A stretch of 64,000 nt of DNA from Anoxybacteroides tepidamans. Lineage in GTDB: Bacteria; Bacillota; Bacilli; Bacillales; Anoxybacillaceae. The translations under genes were made by a program, and so were the position numbers. Under the pieces are notes generated by a model. That model saw nothing but the letters and a program-made list of their open reading frames with translations, had not been told where the DNA came from and did not search any database. Within the stretch, counting starts at the first letter, position 1, and the number at the start of each line of letters is the position of its first letter. The stretch is from contig NZ_JACHEP010000006.1 in assembly GCF_014201465.1 (NCBI RefSeq), positions 1 through 64,000 of the forward strand. Reading direction: 5' to 3'. Below are positions 1-8,215 of the stretch, in pieces.

Positions 1-16
1 GAAAGTGCTCTTGCAT
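1..16 (-). CDS. 5' end of a minus-strand gene, probably pckA (partial)
   Basis: Only the start is in the window. On the minus strand a good ribosome site (AAAGGAG) sits 7 to 8 bases before an ATG whose first codons read M-Q-E-H-F before the window edge. In Bacillaceae the gene divergent from metK is usually pckA (PEP carboxykinase), so that identity is inferred from gene order alone; five residues cannot confirm it. The 300-base space to the metK promoter would hold the promoters of both genes. Confidence 0.35.
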
Positions 17-320
17 GGGGATTCTCCTTTCGAATGTTGGATCGCACTTTCATTCTACAGGAGATCCACAAGCAAGGGCTATTTTTATGCTTACTTGATT
101 TTATCTAGCACCACGAGTTAAAAATTATTTTTTCATTATCCTCCCTTAGTAATGTAGAAAACCGCTTATCCGAAACCCTGTTCATTTTTGGGGTATTTTA
201 AGAAAATTGTACCAAAGACTCAACATATTTCTATGTTTATTAATAAAAAGTTTAACAAGTTCTGTTATGGTTAACAAAAAGGAAGAAGCGATGATGAATA
301 AAAATTTTCGTTTCACGCTG

Positions 321-350
321 TTGACTTTTTTTCATTATTTAAGCTATGAT
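321..350 (+). promoter_or_regulatory. Sigma-A promoter of metK
   Basis: TTGACT at 321-326 and TATGAT at 345-350 are separated by 18 bases. They lie just upstream of the SAM riboswitch, at the distance expected for a transcript that begins shortly before the aptamer. Confidence 0.6.
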
Positions 351-367
351 ATTATATTGAACGGTTA

Positions 368-540
368 CTCTTATCCCGAGTTGGTGGAGGGACAGGCCCG
401 ATGAAACCCAGCAACCGTCACAACAATTGTACATGTGAAATGGTGCTAACCTGTGGCAAGGCAGAGCCCTTGAACGATAAGAGTGAAAGGCGCGATATGA
501 ATGCAATCACCTTTCCTCGCGGTTGAAGGAAAGGTTTTTT
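368..540 (+). ncRNA. SAM-I (S-box) riboswitch with terminator, controlling metK
   Basis: The aptamer runs from about 368 to 483. Its P1 stem pairs CTCTTATC (368-375) with GATAAGAG (476-483). The conserved S-box blocks are present: the GGAGGGACAGGCCCGATGAA-type core followed by CCCAGCAACC, then GGTGCTAACC and GGCAAGGCAGAG. A terminator follows: ACCTTTCCT (509-517) pairs with AGGAAAGGT (527-535) and ends in a T run. In this family S-adenosylmethionine binding favours the terminator, so metK is switched off when its own product is abundant. Confidence 0.95.
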
Positions 541-644
541 CGTTGATAGAAGTGGGAAAATGAGTGCCGTATCAATTCAGCGACAAGGGGCACAAGGCTC
601 GGCCTCTCGATCATGAACAGAAAAAAGAGGAGGAAATCGACCAA

Positions 645-1853
645 ATGTCAGCAAAACGCCGTTTATTTACTTCTGAATCTGTAACAGAAGGCCATCCTGA
701 TAAAATTTGTGACCAAATTTCCGATGCGATTTTAGACGCTATTTTAGCGAAAGATCCAAATGCGCGCGTCGCATGTGAAACGAGCGTAACGACTGGTTTA
801 GTGTTAGTCAGTGGAGAAATCACGACATCCACATACGTAGATATTCCGAAAATCGTTCGTGAAACGGTTCGCGAAATTGGCTATACTCGCGCGAAATTTG
901 GATTTGACGCTGATACGTGCGCGGTGCTAACATCCATTGACGAACAATCTCCAGATATTGCAATGGGCGTTGATAAAGCGTTGGAAGCACGCGAAGGTGA
1001 GATGACTGACGAAGAAATTGAAGCGATCGGTGCCGGCGACCAAGGTTTAATGTTCGGATTCGCTTGCAATGAAACGAAAGAACTTATGCCGCTTCCAATT
1101 TCATTAGCGCATAAACTAGCGCGCCGTTTAGCAGAAGTTCGCAAAGAAGATATTTTGCCTTACTTGCGTCCAGACGGAAAAACACAAGTGACGGTCGAAT
1201 ACGATGAAAACGGCAAACCGGTCCGCATCGATACGATCGTTGTGTCAACACAGCATCATCCGGAAATTACGCAAGACCAAATTGTGCGCAACATTAAAGA
1301 GCATGTCATTAAGCCGGTTGTTCCAGCAGAATTGATCGACGAAAACACGAAGTACTTCATCAACCCGACAGGCCGTTTCGTCATTGGCGGTCCACAAGGC
1401 GATGCGGGCTTAACAGGCCGTAAAATTATTGTCGATACGTACGGCGGCTACGCTCGTCACGGCGGCGGTGCATTCTCTGGAAAAGACCCGACGAAAGTGG
1501 ACCGTTCGGCAGCGTATGCGGCGCGTTATGTAGCGAAAAACATTGTTGCTGCTGGTCTTGCAGATAAATGCGAAGTGCAATTAGCATACGCAATCGGCGT
1601 GGCGAAACCAGTATCGATTTCGATCGACACGTTCGGAACAGGCAAAGTGTCAGAAGATATTTTAATTGAAGTAGTACGCAATAACTTTGACCTTCGTCCA
1701 GCGGGAATTATTAAAATGCTAGATTTGCGCCGGCCGATCTACAAACAAACAGCAGCTTACGGTCATTTTGGCCGTACGGATATCGATCTTCCATGGGAGC
1801 GCACGGACAAGGCAGAAGCGTTAAAAGAACAAGCGCTTGCGTTGGCGGAGTAA
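645..1853 (+). CDS. metK: S-adenosylmethionine synthase MetK
   Basis: MetK makes S-adenosylmethionine from methionine and ATP in the cytoplasm. The 402-residue product has the family signatures: GHPDK near residue 16, [10 protein letters not shown] near 120 and the GGGAFSGKD loop near 275. An upstream in-frame ATG at 564 would add 27 residues unlike any MetK; the start at 645 has a strong ribosome site (AAAGAGGAGG) and gives the usual [12 protein letters not shown]-terminus, so it was chosen. It is monocistronic, lies directly behind the SAM riboswitch and ends in a strong terminator. Confidence 0.97.
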   Translation: MSAKRRLFTSESVTEGHPDKICDQISDAILDAILAKDPNARVACETSVTTGLVLVSGEITTSTYVDIPKIVRETVREIGYTRAKFGFDADTCAVLTSIDEQSPDIAMGVDKALEAREGEMTDEEIEAIGAGDQGLMFGFACNETKELMPLPISLAHKLARRLAEVRKEDILPYLRPDGKTQVTVEYDENGKPVRIDTIVVSTQHHPEITQDQIVRNIKEHVIKPVVPAELIDENTKYFINPTGRFVIGGPQGDAGLTGRKIIVDTYGGYARHGGGAFSGKDPTKVDRSAAYAARYVAKNIVAAGLADKCEVQLAYAIGVAKPVSISIDTFGTGKVSEDILIEVVRNNFDLRPAGIIKMLDLRRPIYKQTAAYGHFGRTDIDLPWERTDKAEALKEQALALAE

Positions 1854-1862
1854 TGGGGATCA

Positions 1863-1898
1863 AAAGAGAGTTACATGTTGTAGCTCTCTTTCTTTTTT
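1863..1898 (+). terminator. Rho-independent terminator of metK
   Basis: AAAGAGAG pairs with CTCTCTTT and an inner TACA pairs with TGTA around a 3-base loop. A T-rich tail follows. Confidence 0.85.
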
Positions 1899-2037
1899 CA
1901 TAGGAAAGGTGAAACGAATGGGAGAAATTTTCGACTAATATATAATAATCAATGGCTAAAATAAATGTAATGTTTCAATATCCAAATGTATGATATAATT
2001 TTTCAAGTTGAATACAAAGATGAAGTAGGTGAACGGC

Positions 2038-3936
2038 ATGTGCGGTTTTATTGGGTGTGTTCATGACCAACCGAAAGCGATTGACGAACAATGGAAACAA
2101 ACATTTGCAGAAATGAATAATATGATTACGCATCGCGGGCCTGACGATGACGGATATTTTTTTGACGATCACGTTAACTTCGGATTCAGACGGCTCAGCA
2201 TTATTGATTTAGAAGCAGGGCATCAGCCATTGTCGTATGAAAACGAACGATATTGGATCATTTTTAACGGAGAAATTTATAACTACATTGAATTGCGCGA
2301 AGAACTGTTGCAACAAGGGTATGAATTTGCGACCCATTCGGATACAGAAGTGATTATCGCCCTTTACAGCCATGAAAATGAAAAAGCGGTCGAAAAGCTG
2401 CGCGGCATGTTTGCCTTCGTCATTTGGGACAAAGAAGAAAAGACGATTTTTGCGGCGCGCGACCCGTTCGGCATTAAACCATTTTTCTATATGGAACAAG
2501 ACGGACGAACGTTTTTTGCGTCTGAGAAAAAAAGTATTTTACATGCTCTTGAAAATGATTTGCTAGATTATGCCGCTTTGCAGCATTATTTAACGTTCCA
2601 ATATGTGCCTGAGCCGTTGACGATGTCGGTTGGGATTCAAAAACTAGAGCCCGGTCATTATATCAAAAAGAAAGTGGGTGAACCGTTAACGATTCACCGT
2701 TATTGGAAAGCGAATTTTCAGCCAGTCGTTCAATCGGAAGATGAGCTAGTGAAAGAAATTCGCGATGTCTTGTTTGATTCAGTGAAAGTGCATATGCGCA
2801 GCGATGTACCGGTTGGGTCGTTTTTATCAGGAGGCATCGACTCATCGCTGATCGCTTCGATTGCGAAGCAGTTTCATCCGAATATTAAAACGTTCTCGGT
2901 CGGTTTTGAAAGGGAAGGGTTTAGTGAAATTGATGTAGCAAAAGAAACGGCCGCAAAACTTGGCGTCGAAAATATTAGTTACGTCATTTCTCCGCAAGAA
3001 TATATGGATGAATTGCCGAAAATTATGTGGCATATGGATGATCCGCTCGCAGACCCTGCGGCAGTGCCACTTTATTTCGTGGCCCGCGAAGCGAGAAAGC
3101 ATGTCACCGTTGTTCTATCCGGAGAAGGGGCGGACGAGCTGTTTGGCGGCTATAACATTTATCGTGAGCCGCAATCGCTTGAAATGTTTGAACGGATGCC
3201 GAATGCAGCCAAATCGGCTTTGCGCGTGATCGCTCGCATGCTTCCAGAAGGTGTGAAAGGAAAAAGCTTTATTGAGCGCGGTCTCACCCCGATGGAAGAG
3301 CGATACATCGGTAACGCGAAAATGTACAGCGAAGAAGAAAAGCGGGAATTGTTGAAAAACTATCAAAACGGATTACACTATATGACTATTACCCATTCAC
3401 TGTATCAAGAAACGCCCCACTACCCGCCGGTTAATCGAATGCAATATGTCGATATTCATACATGGCTGCGCGGCGATATTTTATTAAAGGCGGATAAAAT
3501 GACGATGGCGCATTCGCTCGAGTTGCGCGTGCCGTTTTTAGATAAAGAAGTATTTGCTGTGGCAGCAAAGATTGCGCCGGAATGGAAAACGGCTCACAAC
3601 ACAACAAAATATATTTTACGAAAAGCGGCGGAAGGCATTGTTCCCGATCATGTATTGCACCGGAAAAAGCTAGGCTTTCCGGTTCCGATTCGCCATTGGT
3701 TAAAAAACGAGATGCATGATTGGGCGAAAACGATCATCAAAGAAAGCGATACAGATCATTTATTCCATAAAGACATGCTATACCGCCTTCTTGATGAACA
3801 TTGTGCAGGCAAAGCCGATCATAGCCGGAAAATTTGGACGGTGCTCATCTTTTTAATTTGGCATCAAGTGTATGTCGAGAAAAAGTATGATTTTTCTTAT
3901 TTATATAAAAAAGACGAGCAGCCGTTATCAATCTAA
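2038..3936 (+). CDS. asnB: Asparagine synthetase (glutamine-hydrolysing) AsnB
   Basis: AsnB amidates aspartate to asparagine using ATP and glutamine. The 632-residue protein has an N-terminal class II glutamine amidotransferase domain, in which Cys2 (MCGFIG) becomes the nucleophile after Met removal, and a C-terminal synthetase domain with the PP-loop SGGIDSS near residue 264 and GEGADELFGGY near 362. A GTG nine bases upstream (2029) is also open, but it lies inside the ribosome site (AGGTGA) and would bury the catalytic Cys, so 2038 is the start. An AT-rich region with TATAAT near 1993 probably holds the promoter. The stop codon overlaps that of the convergent gene. Confidence 0.95.
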   Translation: MCGFIGCVHDQPKAIDEQWKQTFAEMNNMITHRGPDDDGYFFDDHVNFGFRRLSIIDLEAGHQPLSYENERYWIIFNGEIYNYIELREELLQQGYEFATHSDTEVIIALYSHENEKAVEKLRGMFAFVIWDKEEKTIFAARDPFGIKPFFYMEQDGRTFFASEKKSILHALENDLLDYAALQHYLTFQYVPEPLTMSVGIQKLEPGHYIKKKVGEPLTIHRYWKANFQPVVQSEDELVKEIRDVLFDSVKVHMRSDVPVGSFLSGGIDSSLIASIAKQFHPNIKTFSVGFEREGFSEIDVAKETAAKLGVENISYVISPQEYMDELPKIMWHMDDPLADPAAVPLYFVAREARKHVTVVLSGEGADELFGGYNIYREPQSLEMFERMPNAAKSALRVIARMLPEGVKGKSFIERGLTPMEERYIGNAKMYSEEEKRELLKNYQNGLHYMTITHSLYQETPHYPPVNRMQYVDIHTWLRGDILLKADKMTMAHSLELRVPFLDKEVFAVAAKIAPEWKTAHNTTKYILRKAAEGIVPDHVLHRKKLGFPVPIRHWLKNEMHDWAKTIIKESDTDHLFHKDMLYRLLDEHCAGKADHSRKIWTVLIFLIWHQVYVEKKYDFSYLYKKDEQPLSI

Positions 3937-4778
3937 TTTGATTGATACGTAATCGCTTGTCTTCCCATTTGCACCCAAGCGTCTAAAAAATCGGCCTTGG
4001 GTGCTTTTTTATTTTTTTCGCCTGTGAGCGGATCGTTAAAATAAATATAGTCGTTGTCGTATCCGGTAATCACGACCGAGTGTTCATAATACGTAATTTT
4101 AATCGGTCCGCTTGGCGTATTCCATTCATGAAACGTTGATTTTGGAAGTTTTCGGAATGTGCTGTTTGTAATAATCCATATCGGCGAGCCGTTGGAAAGA
4201 TATTTTTGCAATTCTCTAAAGTCGCTTCCAGTTAGATTGACAATTCGGTGCGGCAAATATTGTTTGGCCAGTTCTTCAATGGGTTCATGGTATACCCCAA
4301 GTCCTGGAGTCGTCAACGAATACATATCGCCGACAAACCCGTTATGAGGGTTCCCAAAATACACTTTTCCGTTGCGGCGCTGAAATAGCGTCGGGTCTTT
4401 TTTGACTTGTTTGGCGAGTGTCACTTTATCCACTTGCATCCCTGCATCTTCAAGAAGCATTGCTAAACTCGTTACTTCGCAGCCGCGCGGCAGTTCCGGC
4501 AGCTGTTGAATGAGTGGAACATCAAGCAACACAAATGGCTTAATTTTCCCGTCTACAAAGGAAGATACGACTTGGCGTAGCTGCGCCTCTTTTTTTATAA
4601 AATCTAATTTTCCCCATTGTTCGATCGCGCTTTCAATTTGTTGTTGCCACAAGAGCGGGACGACTAAAATCGTCAAGCAAAAGGAAACGACAGCAGCTTT
4701 CCACATCGATTTAAACCAATAAATGATACCGACGCCCATGAGAATGGCGATTAATAGGAAAAGCACATGAACCGACAT
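3933..4778 (-). CDS. C39-like cysteine peptidase, membrane anchored (YvpB-type)
   Basis: This 281-residue protein starts with two hydrophobic stretches (residues about 3-20 and 28-44), so it is probably anchored at the membrane with the catalytic part outside. The C39_2-type papain-like fold is indicated by Cys about 99 (RGCEVTSLAM), His about 232 (YEHSVVITGY) and the YFNDP segment near 248. The domain is shared with bacteriocin-leader peptidases, but there is no ABC transporter or bacteriocin gene nearby, so the substrate is unknown. It is convergent with asnB and shares 3 bases at the stop codons. Confidence 0.8.
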   Translation of the reverse strand: MSVHVLFLLIAILMGVGIIYWFKSMWKAAVVSFCLTILVVPLLWQQQIESAIEQWGKLDFIKKEAQLRQVVSSFVDGKIKPFVLLDVPLIQQLPELPRGCEVTSLAMLLEDAGMQVDKVTLAKQVKKDPTLFQRRNGKVYFGNPHNGFVGDMYSLTTPGLGVYHEPIEELAKQYLPHRIVNLTGSDFRELQKYLSNGSPIWIITNSTFRKLPKSTFHEWNTPSGPIKITYYEHSVVITGYDNDYIYFNDPLTGEKNKKAPKADFLDAWVQMGRQAITYQSN

Positions 4779-4857
4779 ACAGCTAACTCCCTATTTTATA
4801 AATTCCCTACCTTATCATATCATATAGCCAGTGAAAAATATTGCAAACGGGAAGTGT

Positions 4858-5376
4858 TTATTGCCGTTTTTGGAGCGATTTATAATATTTCCCTTTTTCG
4901 ACGTATTCGCGGCGGATGCGTGCCATTTCTTTTTCGTCTTCTTCCGTCAGCTCGCGAATCACTTTGGCCGGACGCCCGAAGGCAAGGGTGCGCGGCGGTA
5001 TTTTTTTCCCTTGAGGAACGAGACTGCCGGCGCCGACAAATGCGCCTTCGCCAATTTCGGCTCCGTCTAAAATAATCGACCCCATACCGATTAATGCGTT
5101 TTTTCTAATAATAGAACTGTGTAAAATAACTTGATGACCGACTGTTACATCGTCTTCAATAATAAGTGGATGATTTGGGCTTTGGTGCAAAACCGAGTTA
5201 TCTTGAATATTGACGCGGTTGCCGATGATAGTTGGCGCCACATCACCGCGAATGACCGTATTAAACCAAATACTCGTTTCTTCGCCGATCGTAACGTCGC
5301 CTGTGATGGTGACATAATCGGCAATAAATGCCGATTCAGCAATTTTTGGATATTTGTCTTTATAAGGGTAAATCAT
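4858..5376 (-). CDS. ytoA: Gamma-carbonic-anhydrase-like hexapeptide-repeat protein YtoA
   Basis: The 172-residue protein is a left-handed beta-helix with hexapeptide turns (for example TVGHQV, LIGMGS). Its three metal-ligand histidines, His64 (SVLH), His81 (VGHQ) and His86 (ILHS), have the spacing of gamma-class carbonic anhydrases. A short helical C-terminus follows. Carbonic anhydrase activity is plausible but many members of this family lack it in assays. It stands between a minus-strand peptidase gene and the divergent ytpA. Confidence 0.85.
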   Translation of the reverse strand: MIYPYKDKYPKIAESAFIADYVTITGDVTIGEETSIWFNTVIRGDVAPTIIGNRVNIQDNSVLHQSPNHPLIIEDDVTVGHQVILHSSIIRKNALIGMGSIILDGAEIGEGAFVGAGSLVPQGKKIPPRTLAFGRPAKVIRELTEEDEKEMARIRREYVEKGKYYKSLQKRQ

Positions 5377-5459
5377 TGCTTTCTTCCTTCCTTTTGAAGT
5401 ATGTATTATAAGTGTACAAACTTTTTTTATATTCGTAAATGCGATGGGGGGATTTTTAA

Positions 5460-6251
5460 ATGTGGAAATGGGAAGCGGACGGTGCGAAAGGAGTTGTGGT
5501 CATCGTTCATGGAGCGGCGGAACATCATGGACGTTACAGATGGCTTATGGAAATGTTTCGTTTAAGCGGCTTTCATGTTGTGATGGGGGATTTGCCGGGA
5601 CAAGGAACGACGACAAGAAGAAAAAGAGGACATATTCAGTCGTTTGATGAATATATCAATGAAGTAGCGGATTGGGTCGCAGCGGCGAAAGAATTTCAAC
5701 TGCCGATCTTTCTTCTTGGCCATAGCATGGGCGGTCTTGTCGTGATTCGAACGTTGCAGGAAAAACGCCTTCCGGTAGACGGAGTGATTCTTTCTTCGCC
5801 GTGTTTAGGATTAGTGACATATCCGTCGAAAGGGTTAGATTTATTATCAAAAGTATTAAACTATGTTGCACCATCGATGTTGTTCGATTCAGGGTTGTCT
5901 GTAGAAATGGCGACAAGAAATGAAGAAGTTCGCGAAATGGACAAAAATGATTCCCTGTATGTGACAAAAGTGTCTGTTCGCTGGTATCGTGAACTTGTCA
6001 AAGCGATGCAGCTGGCATATCGAAATATTAGCAAATTTCCCGACATTCCGTTGTTGCTCATGCAAGGCGGAGACGATAAAATTGTTGATAAAGCCGTTGT
6101 AAAAGAATGGTTTGATCAGTTACCAATATCGGAAAAAGTGTATAAAGAGTGGAACAAGTTGTACCATGAAATTTTTAATGAACCGGAACGAGATCATGTG
6201 TTTTTGTATGCGAAAACGTTTTTAGATACACAGTTGCAATTACAACGATAA
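5460..6251 (+). CDS. ytpA: Alpha/beta hydrolase YtpA (lysophospholipase-like)
   Basis: The product is a 263-residue serine hydrolase of the monoglyceride-lipase type. The nucleophile elbow is GHSMGG with Ser89, an oxyanion HG motif sits near residue 17 (IVHGAAEHHGR), and a late Asp (GGDDKIVD) and His (ERDHVF) complete the triad. In B. subtilis YtpA is linked to formation of the lysophospholipid antibiotic bacilysocin; that role is carried over from the homologue. The start has a GGGGGG-type ribosome site. ytpB follows 66 bases later, and the pair is probably co-transcribed. Confidence 0.88.
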   Translation: MWKWEADGAKGVVVIVHGAAEHHGRYRWLMEMFRLSGFHVVMGDLPGQGTTTRRKRGHIQSFDEYINEVADWVAAAKEFQLPIFLLGHSMGGLVVIRTLQEKRLPVDGVILSSPCLGLVTYPSKGLDLLSKVLNYVAPSMLFDSGLSVEMATRNEEVREMDKNDSLYVTKVSVRWYRELVKAMQLAYRNISKFPDIPLLLMQGGDDKIVDKAVVKEWFDQLPISEKVYKEWNKLYHEIFNEPERDHVFLYAKTFLDTQLQLQR

Positions 6252-6317
6252 AAGGTGTGGCGTAATGCCTTTAAAAAAACGGAAGTGATTGTAACAAATG
6301 TAGCTGAGGTGAGCTTG

Positions 6318-7397
6318 TTGAACATCCCTACACATCCTATTAGTTTAATGAAAAATGTATATCGCAATGTGCTTCCGATTGTGCATCGTGAATTGGCCTA
6401 TTGGAAGCAAAAAGCCGAAGCTATTCCGGATGACGAATTGCGGAAACAGGCGCTTGCTAGCATTCAGTCAAAAATGTTTCATTGCGAAGGTGGAGCGATT
6501 CTGTCACTGCTAGCGGAAGCGGATATGGAATCATGCATTCGTTTCATAGTCGCTTATCAAACGATTAGCGATTATCTCGATAATTTATGTGACCGCAGCA
6601 CATCGCTTGACCCTCTTGATTTTCGTACATTACATAGCTCAATGCCAGATGCTTTATGCATCGATGCAACTCCTTCCAACTATTATCGTTATCGTGAAGA
6701 ACAAAACGATGGCGGTTATCTTTACGAGCTTGTTCGTACATGTCAAGAAGTATTAAAGCAAGTGAAGCATTATGAAATCATTGCTCCGTTTTTGCAAGAG
6801 TTAGCGGGATATTATTGCGATTTGCAAGTGCATAAACATGTGCGAGTAGATGAACGTGTTCCGCGGTTGGAGCAATGGTTTAAGCAATATAAAGATCATC
6901 TTCCACCAATGGAATGGTATGAATTTTCGGCATGCTCCGGCTCCACGCTAGGTATTTTTTGTTTGGTTGCTTATGCGTTTACGGAATCATTTAATGAGGA
7001 AATGGCGTTGAAAGTGCGTAACGGTTATTTCCCATACATTCAAGGCTTACATATTTTGCTTGATTATTTCATTGACCAAGAAGAAGACCGCTTAGGTGGA
7101 GATTTAAACTTTTGTTTTTACTATCCGCATCATTCTTCGTTTATCGAACGATTGCGTCATTTTATGGAAGAAGCGGATAAGCATGTCCTTGGGCTGCCGA
7201 ATGAGCAATTTCATCGTTTAATCAATCGCGGTTTACTTGGCTTGTATTTATCCGATGACAAAGTACAGCAACAAAAAGACATCAAGAAACTAGCAAAGCA
7301 TTTAATCAAATTCGGCGGGAAAATTTCTTACTTTTTCTATTGGAACGGCCTGATATACCGAATATGGCGAAAAATGTATCCATTGTTTAGAAAATGA
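6318..7397 (+). CDS. ytpB: Tetraprenyl-beta-curcumene synthase YtpB
   Basis: YtpB is a class IB (large) terpene synthase that cyclises tetraprenyl diphosphate to a C35 sesquarterpene. The protein is about 359 residues and all-helical. It has acidic, magnesium-binding-like segments such as SDYLDNLCDR near residue 96 and DYFIDQEEDR near 255, rather than a standard DDxxD pair. The frame is open from a GTG at 6255, but the best ribosome site (GAGGTGA, 6306-6312) directs a TTG at 6318, giving the N-IPTHPISLMKNVYRNV terminus expected for the family. It follows ytpA and ends in a hairpin at 7399-7428. Confidence 0.85.
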   Translation: MNIPTHPISLMKNVYRNVLPIVHRELAYWKQKAEAIPDDELRKQALASIQSKMFHCEGGAILSLLAEADMESCIRFIVAYQTISDYLDNLCDRSTSLDPLDFRTLHSSMPDALCIDATPSNYYRYREEQNDGGYLYELVRTCQEVLKQVKHYEIIAPFLQELAGYYCDLQVHKHVRVDERVPRLEQWFKQYKDHLPPMEWYEFSACSGSTLGIFCLVAYAFTESFNEEMALKVRNGYFPYIQGLHILLDYFIDQEEDRLGGDLNFCFYYPHHSSFIERLRHFMEEADKHVLGLPNEQFHRLINRGLLGLYLSDDKVQQQKDIKKLAKHLIKFGGKISYFFYWNGLIYRIWRKMYPLFRK

Positions 7398-7398
7398 A

Positions 7399-7428
7399 AA
7401 AGCCTTTTGCCAAAAAGCAAAAGGCTTT
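7399..7428 (+). terminator. Terminator hairpin after ytpB
   Basis: AAAGCCTTTTGC pairs perfectly with GCAAAAGGCTTT around a 6-base loop. The T run is better on the minus strand, so it may act in both directions. Confidence 0.65.
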
Positions 7429-7548
7429 CAGAGTGTTGTCGTTTATAATCGTCCCCCTGTCTATTAATTTTTTATAACCATCATTGATTCATTAATGCTT
7501 AACATACTGAAGGCTTGCAGCAAAGAACAGTTCTAGCACTTCAATTTT

Positions 7549-7797
7549 TATATAAATACAACTGGGAGGTTTAACTTATGGCGGACGAAAAAGTAGACTC
7601 CCTATTTTTTCGACTGTCGGAGGCAAGTGTGTGACTTGCCTTCGTCACGCCTTCGCGTGACAGAGGACCGAACAACCAACCGCTTCCAGACAAATGCATT
7701 TGTCTGGAAGCGGTGTTGTTCGGTCACCCGACAGTCGAAACATACCGATTACTCCATAAAAGACGAAAACGTTAAAGTTCCAAATTGCATTTATATA
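7549..7797. mobile_element. Family A structured MITE-like element, copy 1
   Basis: This 249-base non-coding element is bounded by imperfect terminal inverted repeats of about 29 bases (left TATATAAATACAACTGGGAG; the right end reads TATATAAATGCAATTTGGAA on the other strand). Inside, CGACTGTCGG (7611-7620) pairs with CCGACAGTCG (7728-7737) and closes three arms: 7621-7628 with 7634-7641, 7644-7650 with 7655-7661, and 7667-7676 with 7715-7724. The last arm carries a perfect 34-base palindrome at 7680-7713. A second copy lies at 9771-10020. There is no transposase gene and no clear target duplication. The short open frames in it are by-products of the arms. Confidence 0.85.
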
Positions 7798-7835
7798 GTT
7801 GTGTGGGGGCGATATTGGTTTAATTGCATTCTACA

Positions 7836-7958
7836 ATGACCGCTTCGGTTGACAGCTCATTGCTAACAGGTACATATCCTGATGTTCATCGTTTTGAAGA
7901 AGAGGCACTTTCAAATGTTTCCCCAGTTGTATTAAAGCGATACGAGGCATACCAATAA
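7836..7958 (+). pseudogene. Possible 40-codon gene remnant between two elements
   Basis: A frame from ATG 7836 to TAA 7958 reads like coding sequence (M-T-A-S-V-D-S-S, then TGTYPDVHRFEEEALSNV, then SPVVLKRYEAYQ) but has no ribosome site. Just upstream, in another frame, 7809-7850 reads GDIGLIAFYNDRFG before a stop. Together they look like the frameshifted C-terminal end of a lost gene, trapped between family A copy 1 and family B copy 1. I do not recognise the parent family. Confidence 0.35.
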
Positions 7959-7973
7959 CTTCATTAAAAAACA

Positions 7974-8215
7974 CACGAGTGTTGATTATCCATTATTTTA
8001 CTTGTGGAATTGTATGGCGAAACACAAGCTTTTCTGCCTCATCCCTCGAACGAGAACGCCGGCGGGCAAATGTCATTTGCCCGCAAAGCGTTCATTGTTC
8101 GAGGAGGGCATGCGTACAGCATGCCCAGTCGGCAAACGGCACGTTTGCCGACTCCGGCAGAAAAGCTAGGAATAGAGCGATGACAACTGGTTTTTATTGG
8201 TTAATCAACACGCCT
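7974..8215. mobile_element. Family B structured MITE-like element, copy 1 (full length)
   Basis: A 242-base element ends in imperfect inverted repeats (CACGAGTGTTGATTATCC on the left; AGGCGTGTTGATTAACC on the opposite strand at the right). Inside, AGCTTTTCTGCC (8027-8038) pairs with GGCAGAAAAGCT (8156-8167) and encloses three arms: 8044-8051 with 8097-8104 (containing 8054-8059 with 8088-8093 and 8062-8072 with 8074-8084), 8106-8113 with 8119-8126, and 8127-8137 with 8143-8153. The right end overlaps the 3' end of ytqB. Shorter or decayed relatives are at 10667, 23291 and 28917. Confidence 0.85.

Noticed and set aside
207-404. A 65-codon frame, or a shorter one from 291, upstream of metK
   Set aside because: It runs through the metK promoter and into the SAM aptamer, and its end is set by the riboswitch sequence. 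The composition is not protein-like.
564-644. An N-terminal extension of MetK by 27 residues
   Set aside because: The added residues come from the leader and are unlike any MetK; 645 has the ribosome site.
3933-4778. A bacteriocin-processing role for the C39-like protein
   Set aside because: There is no ABC transporter domain and no precursor peptide gene near it.
7627-7839. A 70-codon frame inside family A copy 1
   Set aside because: It reads through the hairpin arms and has no ribosome site; the same arms in copy 2 are read as different, also meaningless, frames.
8044-8153. A CRISPR-like or integron attC-like array in the arms of family B
   Set aside because: The arms differ from one another, there are no equal spacers, and no cas or integrase gene is present.
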